Positions 1 to 11,552 of a DNA stretch of 64,000 bases are shown here, piece after piece. Location: assembly GCF_020524005.1 (NCBI RefSeq), contig NZ_JAIVKK010000001.1, positions 868,001 through 932,000 on the forward strand, in the 5' to 3' direction. The position numbers were made by a program, and so were the translations under genes. Source of the DNA: Microbulbifer aggregans. GTDB lineage: Bacteria > Pseudomonadota > Gammaproteobacteria > Pseudomonadales > Cellvibrionaceae. The notes below the pieces were generated by a model that worked only from the letters and a program-made list of their open reading frames with translations, was not told the DNA's origin and did no database searches. How positions within the stretch are numbered: the stretch's first letter is position 1; every line of letters starts with the position of its first letter.

Positions 1-32
1 ATCCAAGACTGAGAACTACAATATTGCAGAAA

Positions 33-65
33 TAAAAAAGGCGCATCGAACTGATACGCCCTTTT
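33..65 (-). terminator. Rho-independent terminator of hupB
   Basis: On the minus strand an 8-bp stem with one mismatch (arms 40-47 and 53-60, GGCG/CGCC base) is followed by six T (complement of 34-39). It lies about 25 bases past the hupB stop. Confidence 0.75.
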
Positions 66-88
66 GAAGCTCGATGAAACGATGCTTC

Positions 89-361
89 TTAATTTACCGC
101 GTCTTTCAAAGCTTTACCGGCTTTGAAATTCGGGATTTTAGCTGCAGCGATTTCGATCGGATCGCCGGTACGCGGGTTGCGACCGGTGCGAGCGGCACGC
201 TCTTTAACAGCGAAAGTACCAAAGCCAACCAGCGCTACTTGGTCGCCCTTTTTCAGTGCGTCAGTAATGCTGTCTACCATGGCGTCCAAAGCACGGCCAG
301 CGGCTGCCTTCGGAATGTCGGCAGATGCGGCAATGGCTTCGATCAGTTCGGACTTATTCAC
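89..361 (-). CDS. hupB: DNA-binding protein HU, beta type
   Basis: A 90-residue histone-like protein that bends and compacts DNA as a dimer. It has the normal HU length, an N-terminal helical dimerisation half starting [11 protein letters not shown], the GFGTF turn near residue 47 and the beta-arm signature [12 protein letters not shown] near 60-71 with the intercalating Arg-Asn-Pro. The start is GTG, supported by GAGGG seven to eight bases upstream. It follows lon on the same strand, as in E. coli and Pseudomonas (clpX-lon-hupB), and ends in its own terminator. The 353-base gap to lon suggests its own promoter. Confidence 0.97.
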   Translation of the reverse strand: MNKSELIEAIAASADIPKAAAGRALDAMVDSITDALKKGDQVALVGFGTFAVKERAARTGRNPRTGDPIEIAAAKIPNFKAGKALKDAVN

Positions 362-607
362 GCTATATCCCTCTGTTCTTTTCTAGGTGTGTATCTAGTT
401 ACAAATGCCCCTCTTTGGGGACATCTTTTCATGCATTTTGCACACGGTTTTTAATCGCCTGCGGCACTCTCCGCAGTGCAATAAGGCCCGATTTATACCA
501 ACTGCCCGTGAGCGGGTCAAGGAACCATGCGGCTTTGCGGGGAGTTGAACAAATTTAAAGCTCTCTTGCTCAGGCTTTACCCGGCAAGCTCATTTTTTAA
601 ACTGCAG

Positions 608-644
608 AATGACCAGGTCGCGTACTTTACGCGACCTGGTCATT
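608..644. repeat. Perfect 15-bp inverted repeat (hairpin) after lon
   Basis: Arms 608-622 and 630-644 are exact reverse complements around a 7-base loop. There is no T-run on either side, so it is not a classical intrinsic terminator. It may stabilise the lon 3' end or bind a protein. Confidence 0.7.
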
Positions 645-675
645 GGCAAGCAAGCAAAGTTTACCGGCTAAATTC

Positions 676-697
676 AACCAGGCGCATCGGCCTGGTT
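676..697 (-). terminator. Hairpin just downstream of lon
   Basis: An 8-bp perfect stem (676-683 with 690-697, AACCAGGC/GCCTGGTT) with a 6-base loop lies 18 bases past the lon stop. It has no T-run, so it is only a possible terminator or 3'-end stabiliser. Confidence 0.35.
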
Positions 698-714
698 GGC
701 GTATTTCAGACAGT

Positions 715-3120
715 TCAGTGCGTTTGTATCGACTTTTGAGAACGCTCCTCCGCCTGCTTTTGCAAAGCGGAGTACTCTTCGTCACTCAGGGGGCTGGGCA
801 TTCTTTCCAATGCATATTCGAAAACCTGATCAATCCATTTTACCGGCTTGATCACCAGGTCTTGCTGTATGTTGTCAGGAATATCCTTCAAGTCCCGCTC
901 ATTGTCCGCAGGTATCAACACAGTCTTGATACCGCCGCGGTGCGCTGCCAGCAGTTTTTCCTTGAGGCCGCCGATCCGTAAAACTTCGCCGCGCAGAGTA
1001 ATCTCCCCCGTCATGGCGACATCGGAGCGCACAGGAATGTTCGTCAAAACAGACGCCAGCACCGTACACATCGCAATACCTGCAGAGGGGCCATCCTTGG
1101 GTGTGGCGCCCTCAGGCACGTGAATATGGATATCCCGGGTTTCGTGGAAGTCCGGCGCAACACCCAGCGCCTGAGCACGCGCACGAACAACCGTAAGGGC
1201 TGCCTGGATTGACTCCTGCATCACATCACCCAAGGAACCGGTCTTGATAACCCGCCCTTTACCTGAAACCGCGGAAGACTCGATTGTGAGCAGCTCACCA
1301 CCAACTTCCGTCCAGGCAAGGCCGGTAACCTGACCAATCTTGTTTTCCTCTTCTGCGCGGCCGTAGTCAAACTTACGTACACCCAGCAATTCTTCCAGTT
1401 GCTCCGGCTCGACAACCACTTTGTGCTTTGTCGATTTACGCACGTGCTCAGTCACTACTTTCCGGCAAATTTTTGCCACCTCACGATCCAGTCCTCGCAC
1501 CCCGGCTTCCCGGGTGTAATAGCGCACAATGTCGCGGACAGTTTCATCGCGAAGCTCCAGCTCATCTTCCTTCAACCCTGCCGCTTTTCGCTGTTTCGGC
1601 ACCAGATAGCGCTGTGCAATGTTGAGCTTTTCATCTTCGGTATACCCCGGAATCCGAATCACTTCCATACGGTCCAGCAGAGGACCCGGAATATTCATGG
1701 AGTTAGAGGTACAAACAAACATCACATCCGAGAGGTCGTAATCGACTTCCAGGTAGTGGTCGTTAAAGGATTTGTTCTGCTCGGGATCCAACACTTCCAA
1801 AAGGGCAGAGGCAGGATCACCGCGGTGGTCCATGCCCATCTTGTCTACTTCGTCCAGCAGGAACAGGGGGTTTTTAACACCAACCTTGGAAATTTTCTGA
1901 ACCAGCTTGCCAGGCAAAGAGCCGATATAGGTTCGACGATGCCCGCGAATTTCAGCTTCGTCACGCACGCCGCCGAGCGCCATGCGTACATACTTCCGGT
2001 TGGTCGCGCGGGCAATGGATTCTCCCAAAGAGGTCTTACCGACACCGGGAGGCCCAACCAAACACAATATGGGGCCCTTGACCTTTTTAACGCGTTTCTG
2101 AACTGCAAGATACTCGAGTATCCGCTCCTTGACCTCTTCCAGACCATAGTGGTCCTTGTTCAGAATTTCTTCTGCCTTGATCAGGTCGTGGCGAACGCGA
2201 CTGGCCTTTTTCCACGGCACGCTCAGCATCCAATCAATGTAACTGCGCAGCACCGATGCTTCTGCAGACATCGGCGACATCATTTTCAGTTTGCCAAGCT
2301 CGGCGCGGGTCTTTTTCTCTGCTTCTGCAGACATGCCGGATTCGGCAATCTTTTTTTCCAGCTCTTCAACTTCGTTGGGCTCTTCGGAAATTTCCCCCAA
2401 TTCTTTCTGAATGGCCTTCATCTGCTCATTCAGGTAGTACTCCCGCTGGCTTTTCTCCATCTGCTTTTTCACACGGCCACGGATCTTCTTCTCGACCTGA
2501 ATAAGGTCAATTTCGGAGTCCATCAGGCCCAGGAGATGCTCCAACCGCTCTTTAACCGACACGGTTTCCAGCAGTTCCTGCTTCTGCGGCAGATCCAGGG
2601 ACATATGCGCGGCGATGGTATCGGCAAGTCGACCGGGTTCATCAATGCCAGACAAAGAAGTAATCACTTCGTTTGGCACTTTTTTGCTGACGCTAACGTA
2701 CTGTTCGAACTGTGACATCGCCGAGCGCACCAGAGCCTCAGATTCGGCTTCAGGCAACTCTTCCGTGGAAAGCTCGCTTACGCTTGCACGATAGTGGCTC
2801 TCGCCTTCTTTGATCTCTTCGATCTTCACTCGATGACCGCCTTCAACCAGCACTTTTACAGTGCCGTCAGGCAACTTCAGTAACTGCAGCACACTGGCGA
2901 CAGTACCGACACGATAAACGTCGTCTGCACCCGGATCATCTTCAGACGCCTGGCGCTGAGCCACCAGCAACACCTGCTTGTCTGTGCGCATGGCATCTTC
3001 GAGCGCATCAATTGATTTTTCCCTGCCAACGAACAGCGGGATAACCATATGCGGGTAGACCACTACATCACGCAGTGGGAGCATGGGGTATTCGTTCAGG
3101 GTATCGGATGGCTGGTCCAT
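715..3120 (-). CDS. lon: ATP-dependent Lon protease
   Basis: Hexameric cytosolic AAA+ serine protease that degrades misfolded and short-lived regulatory proteins. At 801 residues it has the usual length. The LON substrate domain covers about residues 10-205 (YPMLPLRDVVVYPHM start), then come a coiled-coil linker, Walker A GPPGVGKT at 356-363, Walker B FLLDEVDK near 420-427 and the protease domain. The Ser-Lys dyad is Ser679 (KDGPSAG) and Lys722, the same numbers as in E. coli Lon. The ATG start has AGGAG four to five bases upstream. It lies between clpX and hupB, and a sigma32-like promoter (3228-3256) precedes it. Confidence 0.98.
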   Translation of the reverse strand: MDQPSDTLNEYPMLPLRDVVVYPHMVIPLFVGREKSIDALEDAMRTDKQVLLVAQRQASEDDPGADDVYRVGTVASVLQLLKLPDGTVKVLVEGGHRVKIEEIKEGESHYRASVSELSTEELPEAESEALVRSAMSQFEQYVSVSKKVPNEVITSLSGIDEPGRLADTIAAHMSLDLPQKQELLETVSVKERLEHLLGLMDSEIDLIQVEKKIRGRVKKQMEKSQREYYLNEQMKAIQKELGEISEEPNEVEELEKKIAESGMSAEAEKKTRAELGKLKMMSPMSAEASVLRSYIDWMLSVPWKKASRVRHDLIKAEEILNKDHYGLEEVKERILEYLAVQKRVKKVKGPILCLVGPPGVGKTSLGESIARATNRKYVRMALGGVRDEAEIRGHRRTYIGSLPGKLVQKISKVGVKNPLFLLDEVDKMGMDHRGDPASALLEVLDPEQNKSFNDHYLEVDYDLSDVMFVCTSNSMNIPGPLLDRMEVIRIPGYTEDEKLNIAQRYLVPKQRKAAGLKEDELELRDETVRDIVRYYTREAGVRGLDREVAKICRKVVTEHVRKSTKHKVVVEPEQLEELLGVRKFDYGRAEEENKIGQVTGLAWTEVGGELLTIESSAVSGKGRVIKTGSLGDVMQESIQAALTVVRARAQALGVAPDFHETRDIHIHVPEGATPKDGPSAGIAMCTVLASVLTNIPVRSDVAMTGEITLRGEVLRIGGLKEKLLAAHRGGIKTVLIPADNERDLKDIPDNIQQDLVIKPVKWIDQVFEYALERMPSPLSDEEYSALQKQAEERSQKSIQTH

Positions 3121-3227
3121 AAAACTCCTCTCGGGCCCTCTCGGCGGCGTTCCGCCACCGGATTATTGGCATTCTGGCCAGCGCTGCACCAGAAGCACAT
3201 CACTGTAATTATTGCCATTACAGGGGT

Positions 3228-3256
3228 TAATTGGGGGCAGCCCACAGAATAACAAG
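3228..3256 (-). promoter_or_regulatory. Possible sigma32 (heat-shock) promoter of lon
   Basis: Minus-strand CTTGTTA (3256-3250), a 13-base spacer and CCCCAATTA (3236-3228) resemble the sigma32 consensus CTTGAAA / CCCCATnT with about three mismatches. It sits roughly 110 bases before the lon ATG. lon is a classical heat-shock gene, which supports the reading. Confidence 0.4.
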
Positions 3257-3426
3257 CCTCCGTAGGGCTCTGCTGCAAAATAAGTTTAATTTACCCACCC
3301 CGAAACGACTTGCAAAAAGCCACTTTTACGCCGGTGCCGCCGGCAGAGTGCAGCTAGTGACTACCCGCGCGGAGGATTTTGACGAAATTCATCGCCAAAT
3401 CCTGCCCTTCGGCGAAATAGCGCCCA

Positions 3427-3456
3427 TAAAAAAAGCCCCTGACAGGGGCTTTTTTA
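3427..3456 (-). terminator. Rho-independent terminator of clpX
   Basis: A 7-bp stem AGCCCCT/AGGGGCT (3434-3440, 3444-3450) has a 3-base loop and A- and T-runs on both sides. It can terminate minus-strand clpX transcription and may work in both directions. Confidence 0.9.
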
Positions 3457-3517
3457 GAGTACGAGCCCGCAGAAGTGACTCTACAGACTCACACAGCAAG
3501 GACTCAAACCTGGCGGA

Positions 3518-4804
3518 TTATTCCTCGGGAGCAGCCTTTTGCTGAGCCTCAGCCTGCTCATACACCAGTAACGGCGCCGACTCACCCTTGATAACCGCCT
3601 CATCAATAACAACTTTGGCTACGTTATCCATGGACGGAATGTCGTACATGGTTTCAAGCAACACAGACTCCATAATAGAGCGCAGCCCTCGCGCACCCGT
3701 TTTCCGCTCCATCGCTTTGGTCGCTACTGCGTCCAGCGCGTCAGGCCTGAAGTCCAGCTCTACATCTTCCATTTCAAACAGCTTGCCGTACTGTTTGGTC
3801 AGTGCGTTGCGCGGCTCGGTCAAAATCTGCACAAGCGCAGCGCGATCAAGCTCTTCGAGGGTTGCTGTCACAGGCAGACGCCCTACGAACTCGGGAATCA
3901 GACCGTAGCGGACCAGGTCTTCAGGCTCCAGATCAAGCAGTACCTCACCGAAGTTGCCACCACTGTCTTTGGATTTCACCTCTGCACCGAAACCGATGCC
4001 GCCTTTTTCCGAGCGATCTCGAATCACTTTGTCGAGGCCTGCAAATGCACCACCACAGATAAACAGGATATTCGAGGTATCAACCTGTAAGAATTCCTGC
4101 TGAGGGTGCTTGCGCCCACCTTGCGGTGGAACAGAGGCCACAGTGCCTTCAATCAACTTCAACAGAGCCTGCTGTACACCCTCACCCGATACATCACGGG
4201 TAATCGAGGGGTTATCAGACTTGCGAGAAATCTTGTCGATCTCATCGATATACACGATGCCCTGCTGTGCCTTCTCGACGTCGTAATCACATTTTTGCAG
4301 AAGCTTCTGAATAATGTTTTCTACGTCTTCACCTACGTAGCCAGCTTCCGTCAGCGTCGTGGCATCTGCAATCGTGAAAGGCACATTCAGCAGACGCGCC
4401 AGAGTTTCCGCCAGCAGTGTCTTACCGCTACCAGTAGGTCCGACCAGCAGAATATTGGATTTACCAAGCTCTACGTCTTCTTTGCCTTTCACACTCTTGC
4501 TGGTGCGAAGGCGCTTATAGTGGTTATAAACCGCTACCGCGAGCACTTTTTTTGCCCGCTTCTGCCCGATCACATACTGATCGAGGATTTCGGTGATTTC
4601 CTGTGGGGTAGGCAAACGACTATCGTCGCCATCCGATGAGTCCTGTACTTCTTCGCGGATGATATCGGTACACAACTCTACGCATTCATCACAGATATAG
4701 ACCGATGGACCGGCAATAAGCTTGCGCACTTCCTGTTGGCTTTTGCCACAGAAGGAACAGTACAGGAGCTTGCCGTTTTCTTCTCCGCTGTTCTGGTCAG
4801 TCAT
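3518..4804 (-). CDS. clpX: ATP-dependent Clp protease ATP-binding subunit ClpX
   Basis: AAA+ unfoldase that recognises tagged or damaged proteins and feeds them to ClpP. It has 428 residues. The N-terminal zinc-binding domain carries Cys16, Cys19, Cys38 and Cys41. Walker A is GPTGSGKT near residue 120, the pore loop GYVGED follows, and Walker B is [10 protein letters not shown] chose the ATG at 4804 rather than the TTG one codon earlier because GGAG lies about eight bases upstream of the ATG. It follows clpP by 241 bases with its own sigma32-like promoter, and a terminator follows it. Confidence 0.98.
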   Translation of the reverse strand: MTDQNSGEENGKLLYCSFCGKSQQEVRKLIAGPSVYICDECVELCTDIIREEVQDSSDGDDSRLPTPQEITEILDQYVIGQKRAKKVLAVAVYNHYKRLRTSKSVKGKEDVELGKSNILLVGPTGSGKTLLAETLARLLNVPFTIADATTLTEAGYVGEDVENIIQKLLQKCDYDVEKAQQGIVYIDEIDKISRKSDNPSITRDVSGEGVQQALLKLIEGTVASVPPQGGRKHPQQEFLQVDTSNILFICGGAFAGLDKVIRDRSEKGGIGFGAEVKSKDSGGNFGEVLLDLEPEDLVRYGLIPEFVGRLPVTATLEELDRAALVQILTEPRNALTKQYGKLFEMEDVELDFRPDALDAVATKAMERKTGARGLRSIMESVLLETMYDIPSMDNVAKVVIDEAVIKGESAPLLVYEQAEAQQKAAPEE

Positions 4805-4863
4805 CAATGTACTCCGTGGTCTAACAGCCAGCCGAAACGCGGTGGCAAATAGGGTTCATAAGC

Positions 4864-4893
4864 AAGATGCGGCCTTTTGGCATGTTTTTCAAG
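4864..4893 (-). promoter_or_regulatory. Sigma32-like promoter of clpX
   Basis: Minus strand: CTTGAAA (4893-4887) is an exact -35 match, followed by a 14-base spacer and CCGCATCTT (4872-4864), one mismatch from CCCCATnT. Predicted transcription would start about 50 bases before the clpX ATG. Confidence 0.6.
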
Positions 4894-5045
4894 CTTTTTT
4901 CTTCTGATGACAACCCCGAATTAACATCTGTCAGGGCTGCCACCTTTAGCATGTGTGACCTCTAGACCAGGCCGACCTGGAATATCGCACCACAAATTAT
5001 CGTGAGAAGAGACTTTCCGTGTCGTGCTTTACAGCAAAACCGTCA

Positions 5046-5690
5046 TCACTTGCTCACCGCCTGGCGGCGCGAGATTACCTCATCGACAAGGCCATACTCT
5101 TTTGCCTCGTCAGCACTCAGGAACTTGTCTCGCTCAGTATCGCGCTCAATGTCCGCGACACTTCGCCCGGTGTGATGCGCCATCAGCTCATTGAGGCGGG
5201 AGCGGATCTTGAGGATTTCCTGCGCGTGAATATGGATATCAGATGCCTGCCCCTGGGCGCCACCACTAGGCTGGTGAATCATCACCCGGGAATTTGGCGT
5301 CGCAAACCGTTTCCCTTCCGCCCCAGACGTCAGCAGGAACGCCCCCATACTGCAGGCCTGACCGATACACATTGTGCTGACATCAGGCTTGATGAACTGC
5401 ATGGTGTCATAAATTGACATGCCGGCAGTCACCGACCCACCCGGTGAATTGATATAGAGGTGAATATCTTTGTCAGGATTTTCAGCTTCCAGGAACAGCA
5501 ATTGGGCCACGACCAGATTGGCCATATGGTCTTCTACCGGTCCCACCAAAAAAATCACACGCTCTTTCAGCAACCGGGAGTAAATATCAAAAGAACGCTC
5601 ACCTCGAGCGGTCTGTTCCACAACCATGGGAACCAGGCCGCCGGTGGCCAATGTGTCACTATTTCTTGAGAGGTAGTCAAAAGATGCCAT
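5046..5690 (-). CDS. clpP: ATP-dependent Clp protease proteolytic subunit ClpP
   Basis: Serine protease tetradecamer that partners ClpX. The catalytic triad is Ser114 (QACSMG), His139 (MIHQPSGG) and Asp188 (ERDKF); the spacing of 25 and 74 residues is the same as in E. coli ClpP. I chose the ATG at 5690 (MASFDYLSR), preceded by AGGAAG, giving 214 residues. The frame is open 16 codons further upstream to a TTG, which would be unusual. The order tig-clpP-clpX-lon on one strand is the conserved gammaproteobacterial arrangement. The short N-terminal stretch before VPMVVEQT is probably processed off. Confidence 0.97.
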   Translation of the reverse strand: MASFDYLSRNSDTLATGGLVPMVVEQTARGERSFDIYSRLLKERVIFLVGPVEDHMANLVVAQLLFLEAENPDKDIHLYINSPGGSVTAGMSIYDTMQFIKPDVSTMCIGQACSMGAFLLTSGAEGKRFATPNSRVMIHQPSGGAQGQASDIHIHAQEILKIRSRLNELMAHHTGRSVADIERDTERDKFLSADEAKEYGLVDEVISRRQAVSK

Positions 5691-5894
5691 GGATACGGTG
5701 CTTCCTTTTTTTGGCGTATTTGGCGGGATCAGAGTCAACCATCACTGCAATCCCCAAAACTCAGTCAATCTGAGCTTAACTGGTCATGAGCGATAAAGCC
5801 AGCGAGTCTAAGACAGGAATAAAAAAGAGAAAAATGTCACGCAGCGCGCTAACCCGGAACAGGCATTGGAATTTACGGGCGCTTACTTGATATG

Positions 5895-5926
5895 AAAAAA
5901 AAGGCCACCTTTTGGTGGCCTTTTTT
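5895..5926 (-). terminator. Rho-independent terminator of tig
   Basis: A 7-bp stem GGCCACC/GGTGGCC (5903-5909, 5914-5920) with a T4 loop is flanked by A8 and T6. It lies just past the minus-strand tig stop and is symmetric enough to act in both directions. Confidence 0.9.
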
Positions 5927-5934
5927 ACATCAAC

Positions 5935-7251
5935 TTAGCTCTGTTTTTCAGGCTTGATGACGTCGTCGTAGCTGCTTTCCACTTCGCTAACTTTTGCCTT
6001 ATCAAGCACGAAGTCAACAACCTGATCTTCAAGCACCACAGACTCAACACCAGCCAGCAGCTCACGATTGCTGAAATAATAGTCAACCACTTCTTCAGGC
6101 TGCTGATAGGTGGAGGCCAGCTCCTCTACTTTCGCCTTTACGCGGTCGCTATCAACGTTCAGCTCGTTCTGCTTAACGATTTCACCAACAACCAGACCCA
6201 GTACAACACGGCGCTTGGCCTGATCTTCGAACATCGCGTCCGGCAGCATGCGAGCCGCATCTTCTGGCTTGATCTGACCACCGAACTGCTGAACCATCTG
6301 GCCACGCAGGCTGTTTACTTCACTGGCAACCAGTGCAGCAGGGATTTCCACCTGGTGCTTCTCGAACAGCTGGTCCATGACCTGGGTCTTGACCTTGTTC
6401 AGGGCTGCATTCTTCAGCTCGCGCTGCATGTTGCCACGAACTTCTTCGCGGAACTTCTCTTCGCCGCCTTCCTCAACACCGTAGGCCGCGAAAAACTCAT
6501 CGTTCAGTTCTGGCAGTTCCGGCTTCTCGGAAGCGGTAACCTTGATGGTGAACACAGCTTCTGCGCCACGCAGGTTTTCCGCCTGATAGTCTTCAGGGAA
6601 AGTAACCTCAACTTCTTTCTCTTCACCCGGCTTCATGCCGAGAATGCCGTCTTCGAAGCCCGGGATCATGCTGCCGGAACCCAGAACCAGCTTGTGACCG
6701 TCGGCCTTGCCACCTTCGAACTCTTCGCCGTCTTTGCGACCAACGAAGTCGATAGTGACCTGGTCACCCTTCTGCGCTTTGCGCTTGGTTTCTTTCCAGG
6801 AAGACTGCTGCTTGCGCAGAACGTCGATCATGTTGTCAACGTCTTTGTCAGTCACTTCTGCTACCGGACGCTCTACAGCAACCTCAGCAAGGTCAGTCAG
6901 CTCAACTTCCGGATACACTTCGAAAGTTGCAACGTACTCGAGGTTCTCACCCGGAGCGACACCACTTTTTGCTTCAATACTCGGCTGACCGGCCGGCTTC
7001 ACCTGCTCCTTCTGCACCGCTTCGTAGAAAGAACGGCTCATCACTTCACCGAGAACTTCCTGACGAACACCGGCACCGAAACGCTGGCGAACAACTTTCA
7101 TCGGCACTTTGCCTTTACGGAAACCGTTAATGCGCACGGTCTTGGCAGCCTGCTGAAGGCGCTTGTCAACTTCCTTTTCTACGATTTCCGCCGGCAAATT
7201 GACGGTTAAACGACGTTCCAGGCCGGAAGTTGTTTCGATAGAAACCTGCAT
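5935..7251 (-). CDS. tig: Trigger factor, ribosome-associated chaperone
   Basis: Binds at the ribosome exit tunnel and shields nascent chains, with prolyl isomerase activity. It has 438 residues. The ribosome-binding domain carries the GFRKGKVP signature with Gly43-Phe44-Arg45-Lys46 at E. coli positions. An FKBP-type PPIase domain lies at about 155-240 (GDQVTIDFVGRKDG, SGSMIPGFEDGILGM), followed by the helical chaperone arms. ATG start with GAGGA upstream. It is first in the tig-clpP-clpX-lon series and has its own terminator. The acidic, Ser-rich tail after residue 425 is variable in the family. Confidence 0.97.
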   Translation of the reverse strand: MQVSIETTSGLERRLTVNLPAEIVEKEVDKRLQQAAKTVRINGFRKGKVPMKVVRQRFGAGVRQEVLGEVMSRSFYEAVQKEQVKPAGQPSIEAKSGVAPGENLEYVATFEVYPEVELTDLAEVAVERPVAEVTDKDVDNMIDVLRKQQSSWKETKRKAQKGDQVTIDFVGRKDGEEFEGGKADGHKLVLGSGSMIPGFEDGILGMKPGEEKEVEVTFPEDYQAENLRGAEAVFTIKVTASEKPELPELNDEFFAAYGVEEGGEEKFREEVRGNMQRELKNAALNKVKTQVMDQLFEKHQVEIPAALVASEVNSLRGQMVQQFGGQIKPEDAARMLPDAMFEDQAKRRVVLGLVVGEIVKQNELNVDSDRVKAKVEELASTYQQPEEVVDYYFSNRELLAGVESVVLEDQVVDFVLDKAKVSEVESSYDDVIKPEKQS

Positions 7252-7441
7252 GATAATCCTCGTGAGACTCTTCTCTACAATCGCACCGGGCCGTAAATAA
7301 GTTACGCCGCAGCGCCAGCGATCAGCGATCTGCCGGAAAATTCACCGGCCGCCAAATACAACCAGCCCGCGCCAACTTGGGGCAAGCAGCCACTGGAAAC
7401 AGTGAACTCCCTGCCGGGCACGGACTATAAAATTCCTGAGT

Positions 7442-7526
<85 letters not shown>

Positions 7527-7543
7527 GCACCTCGAAACGCTCT

Positions 7544-7572
7544 AACCTATTGATTTCAATGTTGTTTTACAA
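7544..7572 (-). promoter_or_regulatory. Probable sigma70 promoter of tRNA-Leu
   Basis: Minus strand: TTGTAA (7572-7567), a 17-base spacer and TAGGTT (7549-7544). Transcription would start about 10 bases before the tRNA 5' end. Confidence 0.5.
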
Positions 7573-7676
7573 AGAAAACACAGTGAGCTGCAACGAGGGG
7601 AGCAGATTGTGCCACAGCATTAGCGACGCTTCAACAAAACCTGCAAGACTAATTAACCTACTCCCCCAAAATGCAA

Positions 7677-7698
7677 CAGGGCGCCCGAAGGCGCCCTG
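7677..7698 (-). terminator. Terminator hairpin of fadBA
   Basis: A perfect 9-bp GC-rich stem CAGGGCGCC/GGCGCCCTG has a TTCG tetraloop on the minus strand, and TTGCATTTT follows. It begins 21 bases past the fadA stop. Confidence 0.75.
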
Positions 7699-7719
7699 CT
7701 TTTCAGGCAATACCGCGGT

Positions 7720-11063
<3,344 letters not shown>

Positions 11064-11221
11064 TATTGACCTCGTTGTTTGATGACCGGGCTCTGACGCC
11101 AGAATATAAACCGGTCCGGGGGGTCGGGGTTTGAATATGACTGCTGCTCTGACACCGCCACAGTATTCTCAGTTCGGCGACGACAGCAACTGGCGCAGTC
11201 AACGAGACCTAGTATAGCCAG

Positions 11222-11241
11222 ATTCAAACACGCGTTTGAAT
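11222..11241. promoter_or_regulatory. PsrA-type operator upstream of fadBA
   Basis: A perfect palindrome with 8-base arms ATTCAAAC and GTTTGAAT around ACGC. It contains CAAAC-N4-GTTTG, which fits the published Pseudomonas PsrA motif (G/C)AAAC-N2-4-GTTT(C/G). PsrA is a TetR-family long-chain fatty-acid sensor that represses fadBA. psrA itself is not in this window. Confidence 0.65.
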
Positions 11242-11459
11242 ACCATTTCTACCATATCCAGTGTCCCCTTTAGCACAGGGACCCTCAAACCGATCATTAT
11301 TTACTCAGAACGGCAACCTGAATACGGAAACGCTAGAACAGTGCCTGCGGGGCACAACAGCCAAGCAATAGTAGTCATCTGCTCTATCGGAGACGAGCCA
11401 TTCGCCGTTTGGATCGATAATCCTGGCAATGAACTGGACGGCATGACCAGGGAGTATGC

Positions 11460-11483
11460 CCAGGACCGCGGATTCGGTCCTGG
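11460..11483 (-). terminator. Hairpin downstream of fabY
   Basis: A perfect 9-bp stem CCAGGACCG/CGGTCCTGG (11460-11468, 11475-11483) lies about 70 bases past the fabY stop. No T-run follows, so termination is uncertain. Confidence 0.35.
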
Positions 11484-11552
11484 CGTCACCTATATAAAGA
11501 AGGAATGTTCGGTCAGTGACAGGTACTGACGAAGCGACGAGCGGTTAGAGGC

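Larger units (their letters stand above)
362..714. other. Intergenic region between lon and hupB
   Basis: No convincing gene. It holds two hairpins downstream of lon (608-644 and 676-697) and a small CCCC/GGGG hairpin (about 403-421) in the probable 5' leader of hupB. The hupB promoter should lie here on the minus strand, but I could not fix its -35/-10 boxes. Confidence 0.6.
3121..3517. other. Intergenic region between clpX and lon
   Basis: Contains the clpX terminator (3427-3456) and the lon promoter region with a sigma32-like element (3228-3256). I found no further gene; short open frames here lack ribosome-binding sites. Confidence 0.7.
11064..11552. other. Intergenic region between fabY and fadB
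   Basis: Holds the fadBA promoter region with a PsrA-like palindrome (11222-11241) and a 9-bp hairpin past the fabY stop (11460-11483). A plus-strand open frame at 11236-11529 starts with TTG inside the palindrome, has no ribosome-binding site and reads through the hairpin, so I do not call it. Confidence 0.6.

Noticed and set aside
1399..2715. A 438-codon open frame antisense to lon
   Set aside because: It is a shadow of the lon reading frame; the predicted protein is Phe/His-rich without domains, and lon is certain.
11236..11529. Open frame of 97 codons between fabY and fadB on the plus strand
   Set aside because: It starts with TTG inside the PsrA-like palindrome, has no ribosome-binding site, reads through a hairpin downstream of fabY, and shows no recognisable domain.
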